A stretch of DNA of 64,000 nt from Pseudomonas sp. DTU_2021_1001937_2_SI_NGA_ILE_001 (GCF_032463525.1 NZ_CP135971.1:5500926-5564925); one strand, 5' to 3'. Numbered from the stretch's first letter, positions 44,571-54,150 are shown. Program-made: numbers and translations. Notes: generated from the letters alone by a model not told the origin.

Positions 44571-45431
44571 TCAGCCCTGGAACAAGGCTTCCAGGTGTTC
44601 GATGATGGCCTCGGTCTTGAGTACCAGCACATCGCTTTCCAGTGTGTCGAGCACCACCTCGGCCGTATTGCCCACCAGGGCGCCCGCCATGCCGGTGCGC
44701 GCCACGGTGCCGATTACCGTGACAGCGGCCTGGAGCTGGTGCGCGGTGTGCGGAATCAGCACGTCGGCCGGCCCCTCGGTGACGTGCAGACGGGCATCGG
44801 GGATGTCGAAGCGCTGCTGGAAGGTCCGGCACTGCTGGCGATAACGCGCCTCGATGGCGCTGCCGGGCTGGTAGGCCGGGTCCGCCGCCGAGAGAGTCGG
44901 TGCCGGGTGGGCGGCGATGACGTGCAAGTCGCCGCGGGCCAGCATGGCGAGGCCGTAGCCGTGATCGATGATGGCTTCGTGCAGGGCCTGGTGCTGGCTT
45001 TCCGCGTTGTCGACGTCCACGGCCGCGAGCATCACCGCACCGGCCCAGGGGCGGTCGTTCTTGACCATCAGCACCGGGCTGGGGCAGTAGCGCAGCAGCT
45101 TCCAGTCGTCAGGGGTGAGCAGCGCCTTCTTCAACGGGTTGTCGGGGTAATGCTGCTTGATGACCAGCCCACAGCCTGCGGCCTGCTGGGCCTTGATGAC
45201 GGTTCGATGCAGCGAGTCCTGCCAGTCTTGTGCAGCGCTGACGGTGAAGCCCTGTTCCTGCAGGTTGATTCGTGACTCGGCCAGCCAGGGGCCGTGGTCG
45301 TGGCGCGGGTCGCAGACCAGCAGATGCAGGTGGGCCTGGGTCACGCCGGCGATCAGGCGAGCTCGCTTGAGGGCGAGGTGGTCGGGGCTGCCGGGGTCGA
45401 TGACCACCAGGATGCTGCGGATCGATTGCAT
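44571..45431 (-). CDS. Tandem universal stress protein (UspE-like)
   Basis: This is a 286-residue cytoplasmic protein with two UspA domains. The first is about 1-140 (SIRSILVVIDPGSPDHLAL, then CPSPVLMVKND); the second is about 150-286 (AVMLAAVDVDNAESQHQAL, with the C-terminal nucleotide-binding-like VIGTVARTGMAGALVGNTAE then VLVLKTE). The second domain keeps the G-2X-G-9X-G(S/T) style loop in GMAGALVGNTAE. ATG 45431 is preferred to GTG 45446 because GGAG stands ahead. Members of this group often respond to stationary phase or low oxygen. Divergent from miaE. Confidence 0.9.
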   Translation of the reverse strand: MQSIRSILVVIDPGSPDHLALKRARLIAGVTQAHLHLLVCDPRHDHGPWLAESRINLQEQGFTVSAAQDWQDSLHRTVIKAQQAAGCGLVIKQHYPDNPLKKALLTPDDWKLLRYCPSPVLMVKNDRPWAGAVMLAAVDVDNAESQHQALHEAIIDHGYGLAMLARGDLHVIAAHPAPTLSAADPAYQPGSAIEARYRQQCRTFQQRFDIPDARLHVTEGPADVLIPHTAHQLQAAVTVIGTVARTGMAGALVGNTAEVVLDTLESDVLVLKTEAIIEHLEALFQG

Positions 45432-45527
45432 GATGCGGCGCTCCACACGCGGGCTGACCTGTTTACTATAGTTCGCGAGTAGGCTGTGGATCAGCGAATC
45501 AGGCTCGCCGCATGCAGCGGTGGCTCG

Positions 45528-45533
45528 TATAAT
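45528..45533 (+). promoter_or_regulatory. -10 element of the miaE promoter
   Basis: A perfect TATAAT lies 32 bases before the miaE ATG; no strong -35 is seen at the right distance. Confidence 0.45.
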
Positions 45534-45565
45534 GCGCGGCTTTGCCCAGCCGTTGCCGTGAGCCT

Positions 45566-46177
45566 ATGTACCCGATCCCTGAAATCGAAGCCTTCCTGTT
45601 GTGCCGTACGCCCGATGCCTGGGTGCAGGCGGCGCTGCGCAACCTGGACATTCTGCTGATCGACCACGCCAACAACGAGAAGAAGGCCGCCGGCGCGGCG
45701 TTCCAGTTCATGTTCCAGTACAACGACAAGTTCGACCTGCAGGCCAAGATGTCACGCCTGGCGCGTGAAGAGCTGCGGCATTTCGAACAGGTCATCAGCC
45801 TGATCCGCAAGCGCGGCATCCCCATGGCCAACGTCAGCTCGGCACGCTACGCCGGTGCGCTGCGTAAATGCGTGCGCAATCACAACCCCTACCGGCTTAC
45901 CGATGCGCTGATCGTCGGCGGCATCGTCGAGGCGCGCTCCTGCGAACGTTTCGCTGCCCTGGTGCCGCACCTGGATGAGGAGCTGAGCAAGTTCTACGCG
46001 AGCCTGCTCAAGTCCGAGGCGCGGCATTTCCAGGATTACCTCAAGCTGGCCTACCTGTACGGCGACAAGGCTGACGTGGATGCCAAGATCGAAGAAATCC
46101 GCCTGGTCGAGAAGGAGCTGATCGAAAGCCCCGACGAGGACTTCCGCTTCCACAGCGGTGTACCGCTGGTCGCCTGA
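45566..46177 (+). CDS. miaE: tRNA 2-methylthio-N6-isopentenyladenosine-37 hydroxylase
   Basis: This is a 203-residue non-haem di-iron monooxygenase that hydroxylates the isopentenyl group of ms2i6A37 in tRNA, using O2. It is a ferritin-like four-helix bundle with the carboxylate and histidine ligands in LIDHANNEKKAAGAAFQF, REELRHFEQV, IVEARSCERF and SEARHFQDYL. The start is ATG 45566 (MYPIPEIEAFLLCRTPDAW); a TTG at 45542 is possible but less likely. An intrinsic terminator follows at 46198-46224. Confidence 0.95.
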   Translation: MYPIPEIEAFLLCRTPDAWVQAALRNLDILLIDHANNEKKAAGAAFQFMFQYNDKFDLQAKMSRLAREELRHFEQVISLIRKRGIPMANVSSARYAGALRKCVRNHNPYRLTDALIVGGIVEARSCERFAALVPHLDEELSKFYASLLKSEARHFQDYLKLAYLYGDKADVDAKIEEIRLVEKELIESPDEDFRFHSGVPLVA

Positions 46178-46197
46178 CGCCAGCGCATAACGCTGCG

Positions 46198-46224
46198 GAC
46201 CGCCCTTGTGGCGGTCTTTTTTTT
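46198..46224 (+). terminator. Intrinsic terminator of miaE
   Basis: GACCGCC (46198-46204) pairs with GGCGGTC (46210-46216) over CTTGT, followed by eight T. Confidence 0.92.
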
Positions 46225-46254
46225 GCCGTTATTGAAAGCAAGCTAACTAATGTT

Positions 46255-46282
46255 TTGACATTTGCTGTCATGGCAGTAATAT
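46255..46282 (+). promoter_or_regulatory. Sigma70 promoter of the marR-efflux operon with embedded palindrome
   Basis: TTGACA (46255-46260) and TAATAT (46277-46282) are spaced by 16 bases, close to consensus. The spacer holds the imperfect palindrome TTGCTGTCATGGCAGTAA (46262-46279), placed so that a bound MarR dimer would block RNA polymerase. Confidence 0.75.
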
Positions 46283-46320
46283 CGTGCAACAACTGCCTAA
46301 GCAGCTATCTGGGTGATCCT

Positions 46321-46809
46321 TTGAAACATTTCTCGCCGGACAACTTCGACTCCAGCCTCATGGGCCTGCTGCTCGGGCGCACCGCTGCCCTCAAGGACCG
46401 CATACTCGACAAGTATCTGCTGCCCTATGACGTCACCTTCGCGCAGTACAAGGTGCTGATCATCATTGCCCAGTTCGCCTCCGACACCCCGGTGGAGATG
46501 TGTCGGCACCTGAGCCTGGACAGCGGTTCGATGACCCGCATGCTCGACCGCCTGGAACAGAAAGGCCTGATCCTGCGCAACCGTTCGGACGCTGATCGAC
46601 GTCAGGTCAAGGTTGCCCTTACCAGCAAGGGCCAGGCCCTCGCCGACCTGCTGCCAAGCATCGGTGCCGATGCCATGAACGACCTGCTCGCCCCCCTGGA
46701 ACAGGAGGAGGTCGAGACGTTGCGGCGGATTCTCACCAAGGTGCTGGTGGCCTCCGACGATCAAATCATCCTCACTCGCCTGAGCTTCAAGTCCAAGGTG
46801 GCGCCATGA
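46321..46809 (+). CDS. MarR family repressor of the efflux operon
   Basis: This is a 162-residue winged-helix regulator. The DNA-binding part reads VTFAQYKVLIIIAQFA, EMCRHLSLDSGSMTRMLDRL and KGLILRNRSDADRRQVKV, with the wing Asp-Arg-Arg typical of MarR. The start is TTG 46321 (GGGTGAT ahead), giving MKHFSPDNFDSSLMG, which fits relatives. Its stop overlaps the outer-membrane factor start by ATGA, so it is the first gene of the pump operon. It probably represses the promoter at 46255 and is released by a pump substrate, as EmrR is in E. coli (inference). Confidence 0.88.
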   Translation: MKHFSPDNFDSSLMGLLLGRTAALKDRILDKYLLPYDVTFAQYKVLIIIAQFASDTPVEMCRHLSLDSGSMTRMLDRLEQKGLILRNRSDADRRQVKVALTSKGQALADLLPSIGADAMNDLLAPLEQEEVETLRRILTKVLVASDDQIILTRLSFKSKVAP

Positions 46810-48272
46810 ACGCTTCGATTCTGCTGCGGCGTGCCGCGCCCCTGGCCATCGCCATCGGCCTGGCCGGCTGCGCCAGCTCTGCCGGGCTGCACCCGCAGGC
46901 CGAGCGCATGCCGGCGCAGAACCTGCAGGCCGCCAGCAGCCTGCGCGACATTCCTCTTTCGGCAGCGGCCTGGCCGCGTGATGACTGGTGGAAGAGCCTG
47001 GGCGATGCCCAGCTCGACCGCCTGATCGACCAGGCCCTGCGCGACAGCCCGGACATGCAGGTGGCCAGCGCCAGGGCGCACCAGGCCATGGCCGAGGCCG
47101 ATGCCGCCGATGCTGCGCGTATGCCCAGCCTGGATGCCAGCGCCGGGGTGACCCGCTCGCGCCTGGCGCGTGACCAGGATCCGCTGGGGCAGGGCAGCCG
47201 CTACAGCACGGTGCGTAACCTGGGCCTGAACTTCAATTACAGCTTCGACCTGTGGGGCGGTCAGCGCGCCAATTGGGAGGCCGCGCTGGGCCAGGCCCGG
47301 GCCGCCGAAGTGGACCGCCAGGCGGCGCGTCTGACCCTGGCCACCGACGTGGCCCGTGCCTACAGCCAACTGGCTCAGGCCCATGTGATGCGCGACCTGG
47401 CCGCCGAAGACCTGCAGCGCACCCGGCAGATGCTCGACCTGGGCCAGAAGCGCCTGGGCTCGGGTATCGACAGCCAGTATCAGTTCCAGCAGAGCCAGAG
47501 TCTGGAAGCCGGTGCCCGGCAGGCCCTGCTGGACGCCGAGAGCCAGTTGCGCAGCGCGCAGATCGCCTTGGCGGTGCTGCTCGGCAAGGGCCCCGATGAA
47601 GGCAGCCGCCTGGCGCGGCCGCAAGTGCTGCAGCCAGCGGTCGTCCAGCTGCCGTCGTCGCTGCCTGCCGAACTGCTCGGTCGGCGCCCCGATGTGGTCG
47701 CGGCGCGCTGGCGCGTCGAGGCGGCCGGCAAGGGTATCGAGGCGAGCAAGACGCGCTTCTACCCCAACCTCAACCTCAGTGCCGCCGCCGGCACCGAGTC
47801 GCTGCTGGGCGATGCGCTGTTCGGCAGCGCCAGCCGGTTCTTCAACATTCGCCCGACCGTGTCGCTGCCGTTGTTCGATGGCGGTCGCCTGCGCGCCGAC
47901 CTCGACGCCCGGGATGCCGACTACGAGCTGGCCGTGGCGCAATACAACAAGGTGCTGGTCGCCGCCCTCGGCGAGGTTGCCGACGGGATCGGCCAGTTGC
48001 GCGATATCGACGGCCAGGTGCAGGCGCGCCGCGAAGCCACCGACATCGTGCGGCGTTCCTTCGATACCGCGACCCAGCGCTATGCCGCCGGCATCGGCAA
48101 CTATCTGGACGTGCTCAGCGTCGAGCAGCAGCTGCTGCAGTCGCAACGTCAACTGGCGGATCTGGATGCCCGGCGCATCGATCTGTCGATCCGCCTGATG
48201 CAGGCCCTTGGCGGCGGCTTCATCGCCGATGCCCAGGCTGCTCAGGTGCCACCCGTTTCTCTGCAAAGGTAA
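46806..48272 (+). CDS. Outer-membrane efflux channel lipoprotein (NodT/OprM family)
   Basis: The product is 488 aa. The lipobox LAGC ends at about Cys22 after a hydrophobic signal, so the channel is lipid-anchored. The two-fold TolC-type repeat is visible: DAARMPSLDASAGVTRSR with its following coil, and TRFYPNLNLSAAAGTESL with TVSLPLFDGGRLRADL. It connects a tripartite pump to the outside. It is in one operon with the EmrA- and EmrB-like genes (6-base gap to emrA). A second NodT channel lies at 56077-57546 for the RND pump. Confidence 0.92.
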   Translation: MNASILLRRAAPLAIAIGLAGCASSAGLHPQAERMPAQNLQAASSLRDIPLSAAAWPRDDWWKSLGDAQLDRLIDQALRDSPDMQVASARAHQAMAEADAADAARMPSLDASAGVTRSRLARDQDPLGQGSRYSTVRNLGLNFNYSFDLWGGQRANWEAALGQARAAEVDRQAARLTLATDVARAYSQLAQAHVMRDLAAEDLQRTRQMLDLGQKRLGSGIDSQYQFQQSQSLEAGARQALLDAESQLRSAQIALAVLLGKGPDEGSRLARPQVLQPAVVQLPSSLPAELLGRRPDVVAARWRVEAAGKGIEASKTRFYPNLNLSAAAGTESLLGDALFGSASRFFNIRPTVSLPLFDGGRLRADLDARDADYELAVAQYNKVLVAALGEVADGIGQLRDIDGQVQARREATDIVRRSFDTATQRYAAGIGNYLDVLSVEQQLLQSQRQLADLDARRIDLSIRLMQALGGGFIADAQAAQVPPVSLQR

Positions 48273-48277
48273 TCGCC

Positions 48278-49483
48278 ATGGCCGACGCCACTTCTGCTTC
48301 TTCATCCACCGCCGTGACCAAGGACCAGCCCTCCGGCAAGCGCAAGGTCATGCTCCTGGGCCTGGCCGCCGTGGTGATCGCCGCCGGCCTGGGGGCCTGG
48401 GCCTGGCATGAACTCTATGGCCGCTGGGGCGAGAGCACCGACGATGCCTACGTCAACGGCAACGTGGTGGAAATCACGCCGCAGACCACTGGCACGGTGA
48501 TCAGCATCGGTGCCGACGATGGCGATCTGGTGCGCGAAGGCCAGGTGCTGCTGAAGTTCGATCCTGCCGATGCCGAGGTCAGCCTGCAGAACGCCGAGGC
48601 CAACCTGGCCCGGGTGGTGCGCCAGGTACGTGGCCTGTACAGCAATGTCGACGGTATGAAGGCGCAACTGGCGGCGCAGCGTGCGGCGCTGCAGAAGGCC
48701 CAGGACAATTACAACCGGCGCCGTAACCTGGCGGCCAGCGGGGCGATTTCCCAGGAGGAGCTGTCCCACGCCAAGGATGATCTGGTCAGCGCGCAGAGCG
48801 CCCTGAACAACGTCCAGCAGCAACTGGCCAGCAGTGTGGCGCTGGTGGATGACACGGTGGTTTCCTCGCACCCGGACGTCAAGGCCGCTGCCGCGCAGGT
48901 GCGCCAGGCCTGGCTGGCCAAGGCGCGTACCACCCTGGTCGCGCCAGTGACCGGTTACGTGGCCAAGCGCAATGTGCAACTGGGCCAGCGCATCCAGCCG
49001 GGCACCGCGACCATGGCGGTGATTCCCCTGGATCAGCTGTGGATCGACGCCAACTTCAAGGAAACCCAGCTGGGCAAGATGCGCATCGGCCAGCCGGTAG
49101 AGATCCATGCCGACCTTTACGGCAGCGACGTGACCTACAGCGGCACCGTCGACAGCCTCGGCGCTGGCACCGGCAGTGCCTTCGCCCTGTTGCCGGCGCA
49201 GAACGCCACCGGCAACTGGATCAAGATCGTCCAGCGCGTGCCGGTGCGTATTCACATTAATCCGCAGGAACTGGCCGACCACCCGCTGCGCATCGGTCTG
49301 TCGACCACCGTGGACGTCGACCTGCACGACCAGAGCGGTCCGGTGCTCGCCCAGCAGCCGCCGCGTCAGCCGAGCTTCAGCACGGCCGTGTATGACCAGC
49401 AGCTGGCCGAGGCCGATACGCTGATCAATCGCCTGATCCACGAAAACAGCGCCGGCACCGCCAAGGCCACCGCGCAGCGCTGA
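48278..49483 (+). CDS. EmrA/HlyD family membrane fusion protein
   Basis: This is a periplasmic adaptor of 401 aa with one N-terminal membrane helix (about 24-44, VMLLGLAAVVIAAGLGAWAW). The barrel-sandwich lipoyl halves are STDDAYVNGNVVEITPQTTG and PVTGYVAKRNVQLGQRIQPG; a long alpha-hairpin between them is formed by the NLARVVRQVRGLYSN to DDLVSAQSALNNV stretch. TLVAPVTGYV and DQLWIDANFKETQL are EmrA-typical. It links the MFS pump to the outer-membrane channel. Confidence 0.92.
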   Translation: MADATSASSSTAVTKDQPSGKRKVMLLGLAAVVIAAGLGAWAWHELYGRWGESTDDAYVNGNVVEITPQTTGTVISIGADDGDLVREGQVLLKFDPADAEVSLQNAEANLARVVRQVRGLYSNVDGMKAQLAAQRAALQKAQDNYNRRRNLAASGAISQEELSHAKDDLVSAQSALNNVQQQLASSVALVDDTVVSSHPDVKAAAAQVRQAWLAKARTTLVAPVTGYVAKRNVQLGQRIQPGTATMAVIPLDQLWIDANFKETQLGKMRIGQPVEIHADLYGSDVTYSGTVDSLGAGTGSAFALLPAQNATGNWIKIVQRVPVRIHINPQELADHPLRIGLSTTVDVDLHDQSGPVLAQQPPRQPSFSTAVYDQQLAEADTLINRLIHENSAGTAKATAQR

Positions 49484-49546
49484 TCCGCCCATGTGCATGC
49501 CCCGGCCCGTTGGCCGGGGCGCCGTTTCCGTGTCCAGGACCCCGCC

Positions 49547-51085
49547 ATGAGCCAGAACGCTCCCGCTTCATTCACACCGCCGAGCCTGCTGCTGTCGACC
49601 ATCGGCCTGTCGCTGGCGACCTTCATGCAGGTGCTCGATACCACCATCGCCAACGTGGCCCTGCCGACCATCTCCGGCAACCTGGGGGTCAGCTCCGAGC
49701 AAGGCACCTGGGTCATCACCTCGTTCGCGGTGAGCAACGCCATCGCCTTGCCGCTGACCGGCTGGCTGAGCCGCCGCTTCGGCGAGGTCAAGCTGTTCAT
49801 CTGGGCCACGCTGCTGTTCGTGCTGGCCTCGTTCCTGTGCGGCATCTCGCAGTCGATGCCGGAACTGGTGGGCTTTCGCGTGCTGCAAGGGGTGGTGGCC
49901 GGGCCGCTGTACCCCATGAGCCAGACCCTGCTGATCGCCATCTACCCGCCGGCCAAACGGGGTATGGCCCTGGCGCTGCTGGCGATGGTCACGGTGGTGG
50001 CGCCAATCGCCGGGCCGATTCTCGGTGGCTGGATCACCGACAGCTACAGCTGGCCGTGGATCTTCTTCATCAACGTGCCCATCGGTCTGTTCGCCGCCTT
50101 TGTGGTGCGCACTCAGATGGCCAAGCGCCCGGTCAGCACCAGCCGCCAGCCCATGGACTACATCGGCCTGATCACCCTGATCATAGGCGTGGGGGCGTTG
50201 CAGGTGGTGCTGGACAAGGGCAATGACATGGACTGGTTCGAATCGAACTTCATCATCGCCGGTTCGCTGATCTCGCTGGTGGCCCTGGCGGTGTTCGTGA
50301 TCTGGGAAATGACCGACCGGCACCCGATCGTCAATCTGCGGCTGTTCGCATACCGTAACTTCCGTATCGGCACGTTGGTTATGGTCTTCGGTTATGCGGG
50401 CTTCTTCGGCATCAACCTGATCCTGCCGCAGTGGCTGCAGACCCAGATGGGCTACACCGCGACCTGGGCGGGACTGGCTGCCGCGCCGATCGGCATCCTG
50501 CCGGTGGTGCTGTCGCCACTGGTGGGCAAGTATGCGCATCGCTTCGACCTGCGCCTGCTGGCCGGCCTGGCGTTCCTGGCCATGGGGCTGTCGTGCTTCA
50601 TGCGTGCGGGGTTCAACAGCGATGTGGACTTCCAGCACGTGGCGATGGTGCAGCTGTTCATGGGGATCGGTGTGGCGCTGTTCTTCATGCCCACGCTCAG
50701 CATCCTGCTCTCGGACCTGCCGCCGCAGCAGATTCCCGACGGTTCAGGGCTGGCGACTTTCCTGCGCACCCTGGGCGGCAGCTTCGCCGCCTCGCTGACC
50801 ACCTGGATCTGGATTCGCCGCGCCGACCAGCATCATGCCTACCTGAGCGAGAACATCAGCAATTTCGACCCGGTGACCCGCCAGACCCTGGATACCCTCG
50901 GCGGCGCCGGGCCGCAGGCCTATGCGCAAATGGAGCGCATGCTGAGCAGCCAGGCCTACATGATGTCCACGGTGGACTACTTCTACATGCTGGCGTGGAT
51001 CTTCATGGGCCTGATCCTGCTGGTCTGGCTGGCCAAGCCGCCGTTCGCCGCCAAGGCCGCGCCGCCCGGTGGCGGCGGGCATTGA
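49547..51085 (+). CDS. EmrB-type MFS drug exporter (DHA2, 14 helices)
   Basis: This is a proton-driven inner-membrane exporter of 512 aa with 14 predicted helices. The DHA2 motif LDTTIANVALPTISGNLG (motif D1) is at about 30-47, motif A as GWLSRRFGEVK, and motif C as the region around TVVAPIAGPILGGWITD. ATG 49547 is chosen; the frame from 49493 starts in non-conserved sequence. Last gene of the marR operon. It converges on the RND permease gene with a 17-base gap and no clear terminator. Confidence 0.93.
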   Translation: MSQNAPASFTPPSLLLSTIGLSLATFMQVLDTTIANVALPTISGNLGVSSEQGTWVITSFAVSNAIALPLTGWLSRRFGEVKLFIWATLLFVLASFLCGISQSMPELVGFRVLQGVVAGPLYPMSQTLLIAIYPPAKRGMALALLAMVTVVAPIAGPILGGWITDSYSWPWIFFINVPIGLFAAFVVRTQMAKRPVSTSRQPMDYIGLITLIIGVGALQVVLDKGNDMDWFESNFIIAGSLISLVALAVFVIWEMTDRHPIVNLRLFAYRNFRIGTLVMVFGYAGFFGINLILPQWLQTQMGYTATWAGLAAAPIGILPVVLSPLVGKYAHRFDLRLLAGLAFLAMGLSCFMRAGFNSDVDFQHVAMVQLFMGIGVALFFMPTLSILLSDLPPQQIPDGSGLATFLRTLGGSFAASLTTWIWIRRADQHHAYLSENISNFDPVTRQTLDTLGGAGPQAYAQMERMLSSQAYMMSTVDYFYMLAWIFMGLILLVWLAKPPFAAKAAPPGGGGH

Positions 51086-51102
51086 GTGGTCGCTGCGTCG
51101 GC

Positions 51103-54100
51103 TCATCCGGGCGGCGCCGTGGTGTGGCGATCGTCATCAGCGCCATACAGCAGCGAGTACAGAACGGGGATGAATCCCAGGGTCACCAGGGTGCCCAGGG
51201 CCAGACCTCCGATCATGCTGATGGCCATGCCGGTCCATAGTGCGCCACCGAACAGCATCAGCGGGATCAGCCCCAGGATGCAGGTCAGCTTGGTCATGAT
51301 GATCGGCCGCAGGCGGTCCAGCGCTGCCTGCATGATGGCCTGGCGCAGCGGCTGGCCCGCAGCGGCTTCGACCTCGATGCGTTCGAGCAGCAGCACGGCG
51401 TTGTTGACGATGATGCCGGCCAGCGACAGCAGGCCGAAGGTCGCCATGAACCCGAATGGGTAGCCGCTCAGCCACAGCGCCAGGGCGACGCCGATGAGGA
51501 TGAACGGAATGCTGGCGACGATGATCAGCACCTTGCGCCATGAATCGAACTGCCACACGAACAGCAGCAACATGGCGAATACCGCCAGGGGCAGGTAGCG
51601 CAACAAGGCGTCGTTGGCTGCTGCCGAGTCTTCGATTTCGCCACCCATTTCCAGGTGGTAGCCGCTGGGCAGCATCAGCTCGGCGAGGCGTGGTTCGAGG
51701 GCTTGCATCAGGCTGTCGGCGGTCATCCCGGGGTTGCGGCCACTGACGGTAATGGCGCGCTCCTGGTTGCGCCGTACCCGCACGCTGGCTTCCGAGGCCA
51801 GGCTGAGGCTGGCGACCGCCGACAGCGGCAGCGCTGCGCCACCTGCACTGGGGTAGACCGGCGTATCGGCCAGTTGCACGGCGCTGGCGGGGCGGGCGCG
51901 GGCGGTGATCTCCAGGCTGTACTGGCCGTCGCGCAGCGGCGTCACGCTCACGCCCTGGTTGGCCAGGCGCAGGGCCTGGGCGATGTCCTGGGTGTCCACG
52001 CCGGCGCGGCGGGCCCTGTCCTGGTCGATGTTGACCTGGTAGCGCAGTACCCGCGGGCCCCAGTCATTCTGGATGTCGAGGGTCCCCGGCAGCGCTGCCA
52101 GCAGGTTGGCCATTCGCTCTCCCAGCTGGCGCAGGGTGGCGTCATCCGGGCCGCTGATCCGGTACACCGCCAGACCGCTTTCGGTGCTGCCCAGCGAGAA
52201 GCGCTTGGGCTGGGCGCGTACGTCGGGGTACTCGCTCAGCAGGTGATCACGGACCCGGTCCATGACCTGTTGCAGGTCCGCCCCCGGCCGGGTGGTGATG
52301 GTGAAGTACGCCACCTCCGGGCCGGGCAGCGGCGGGTTGAGGCCCAGCACGATGCGCGGGCCGCCTTCGGCGACATAGCCGATGCTTTCGCTGATGTCGG
52401 GGTCCTTGCCCAGCCAGTCACTGAGCGCCTGCATGCGCTGCATGCTGCGTTGCGCATGGGTGCCGGGTTCGAGCTGGATCGGCAGCTGGAACTGGTTGCG
52501 GTCTGACGGCGGCAGGAAGTCGTAGGGCAGGCTGAGCAGCTTCAGGCTGGCGGCACCCAGCAGCACCAGCATGGTCAGGATGTACAGCGCGCGGTTGCGC
52601 AGCGCCACGGCCAGCAGCCGGGCATAGCCGCGGTGCAGTGTGCTTGCGCTGGGGGCGCTGGACGACTCGTGACCCGGCGTGCGGACCAGGCGCAGGCACA
52701 GCAGCGGTGTGACGGTCAGGCTCAGCGCCCAGGAACCGAGCAGGGTCAGGGCCAGGACCACCGCCAGCGAACGCAGGTATTCATTGGTGCTGGTCTGGCC
52801 GAGGAAGAACGGCGAGAAGGCCAGGATGATCACCAGCGAAGAGGTCAGCAGCGGTACGGCCAGGGTACGGCCTGCCGCTTCACAGGCCTGGCGGCGCGGC
52901 TCGCCGGCACGCAGGCGCCGCTCGATGTCTTCGGCGATGACGATGCCATTGTCCACCAGCAGGCCCAGGGCCAGGATCAGCGCGGCGATCGACACCGTCT
53001 GCAACTCGATGCCCAGGGCGCGCATCAGAATCAGGCTGGCGAGCACGGTGAGCGGCACGATGGTGCCGACGATCAGCCCGATGCGCCAACCCAGGAACAG
53101 CATCACCACGCCCATGACGATGACCATGGTTTCCATCAGCACATGTTGCATGCGCTGCATGGCGTGATGCACCACGTCGGCCTGGAAGGTCACCCGATGC
53201 AGGCTGAAGCCAGTGGGCAGGCGCTCGCCCTGCGTACTCAGGGCGCTGTCCAGCGTCTTGCCGAAGTCCTCGACGTTGAGCCCGGGGTTCATCGAGATGC
53301 CCAACACCAGCGCTCGCTGGCCACGATAGAACGCCGTGCTCTGCGGCGGGTCCTGGGCCTGGATGCCGATCTTAGCCAAGGCGCCCAGGGGCAGGGTGGT
53401 GCCGTCGGGCAAACGTACCGGCAGGTCATGCAAGGTCTGCGGGTCACGCACTTCACCGCTGAGCGACAGGCTCAGGCTCTGCGGGCCGCGCAGCAGGGTG
53501 CCGGCGCTGCTCAGGCCGTTCTGGTTGTGCAACTGGCGCAGGATCTCGGCGGGCGGCAGGCCCAGGCGCGCCAGGATGAGTGGATCGAAGTCCAGCGCAA
53601 CCTGGTTTTGTTGCAGGCCGTACAGGGCGATACGTTGTACGCCCGGCAGGCGGTACAGCGCGCGGCGCAGGCGTTCGGCCTGTTCGTGCAGCTCGCTCAG
53701 TGAAAAGCCCGGTGCGGTGAGGGCGATGGAGGCCACGGCAACCTGGCCGAAGTCATCGTCGACCTGCGGCCCCTGAGTGCCCTCGGGCAAGCCAGGCGCG
53801 ACTTCCGCAACCTTGTTGCGCACCCGCTGCCAGAGCGCCGGCAGATCGGCGACCTCGTCGCGGGCGGTGATCTGCACGATGGCCTGGCCGGGGCGCAGGG
53901 TGGTGGCCAGCGTCTTGAGTTCGGGCAGTTCGCGCAGTTTGTCCTCCAGCGGTCGGGCCAGCAGCGCTTCGACCCGGTCTGTGGGCAGGCCTGGCAAGGC
54001 GACACTGACCAAGGCGTCGCGGATGGTGACGTCAGGTTCTTCCTGGGAGGGAAAACCGATGAAACTCTTGATGCCGCCAAGCAGGATTGCCAGCGCGAGG

Positions 54101-54147
54101 AACAGCACCAGCCGCGAGCGGGATAAAGCCAGGTGGGTGATGGACAT
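51103..54147 (-). CDS. RND efflux pump permease (HAE1 type)
   Basis: This is an inner-membrane proton antiporter of 1014 aa with 12 helices and two large periplasmic loops. TM4 carries LILALGLLVDNGIVIAEDI, where a single Asp replaces the usual DD pair of AcrB; conserved segments such as GFPSQEEPDVTIRDALV and GLLSLAGIIVNNAVLLLERI follow the HAE1 pattern. With a C-terminal AcrB-like half it probably exports amphiphilic drugs or metabolites. It is last in the operon outer-membrane factor, MipA, adaptor, permease, and starts 3 bases after the adaptor gene. Confidence 0.92.
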   Translation of the reverse strand: MSITHLALSRSRLVLFLALAILLGGIKSFIGFPSQEEPDVTIRDALVSVALPGLPTDRVEALLARPLEDKLRELPELKTLATTLRPGQAIVQITARDEVADLPALWQRVRNKVAEVAPGLPEGTQGPQVDDDFGQVAVASIALTAPGFSLSELHEQAERLRRALYRLPGVQRIALYGLQQNQVALDFDPLILARLGLPPAEILRQLHNQNGLSSAGTLLRGPQSLSLSLSGEVRDPQTLHDLPVRLPDGTTLPLGALAKIGIQAQDPPQSTAFYRGQRALVLGISMNPGLNVEDFGKTLDSALSTQGERLPTGFSLHRVTFQADVVHHAMQRMQHVLMETMVIVMGVVMLFLGWRIGLIVGTIVPLTVLASLILMRALGIELQTVSIAALILALGLLVDNGIVIAEDIERRLRAGEPRRQACEAAGRTLAVPLLTSSLVIILAFSPFFLGQTSTNEYLRSLAVVLALTLLGSWALSLTVTPLLCLRLVRTPGHESSSAPSASTLHRGYARLLAVALRNRALYILTMLVLLGAASLKLLSLPYDFLPPSDRNQFQLPIQLEPGTHAQRSMQRMQALSDWLGKDPDISESIGYVAEGGPRIVLGLNPPLPGPEVAYFTITTRPGADLQQVMDRVRDHLLSEYPDVRAQPKRFSLGSTESGLAVYRISGPDDATLRQLGERMANLLAALPGTLDIQNDWGPRVLRYQVNIDQDRARRAGVDTQDIAQALRLANQGVSVTPLRDGQYSLEITARARPASAVQLADTPVYPSAGGAALPLSAVASLSLASEASVRVRRNQERAITVSGRNPGMTADSLMQALEPRLAELMLPSGYHLEMGGEIEDSAAANDALLRYLPLAVFAMLLLFVWQFDSWRKVLIIVASIPFILIGVALALWLSGYPFGFMATFGLLSLAGIIVNNAVLLLERIEVEAAAGQPLRQAIMQAALDRLRPIIMTKLTCILGLIPLMLFGGALWTGMAISMIGGLALGTLVTLGFIPVLYSLLYGADDDRHTTAPPG

Positions 54148-54150
54148 GAA

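Noticed and set aside
43723..44832. A 369-codon minus-strand frame covering the DUF1289 gene and the acnB upstream region
   Set aside because: It has no recognisable motif, overlaps the conserved DUF1289 gene on the other strand, and starts inside the universal stress gene.
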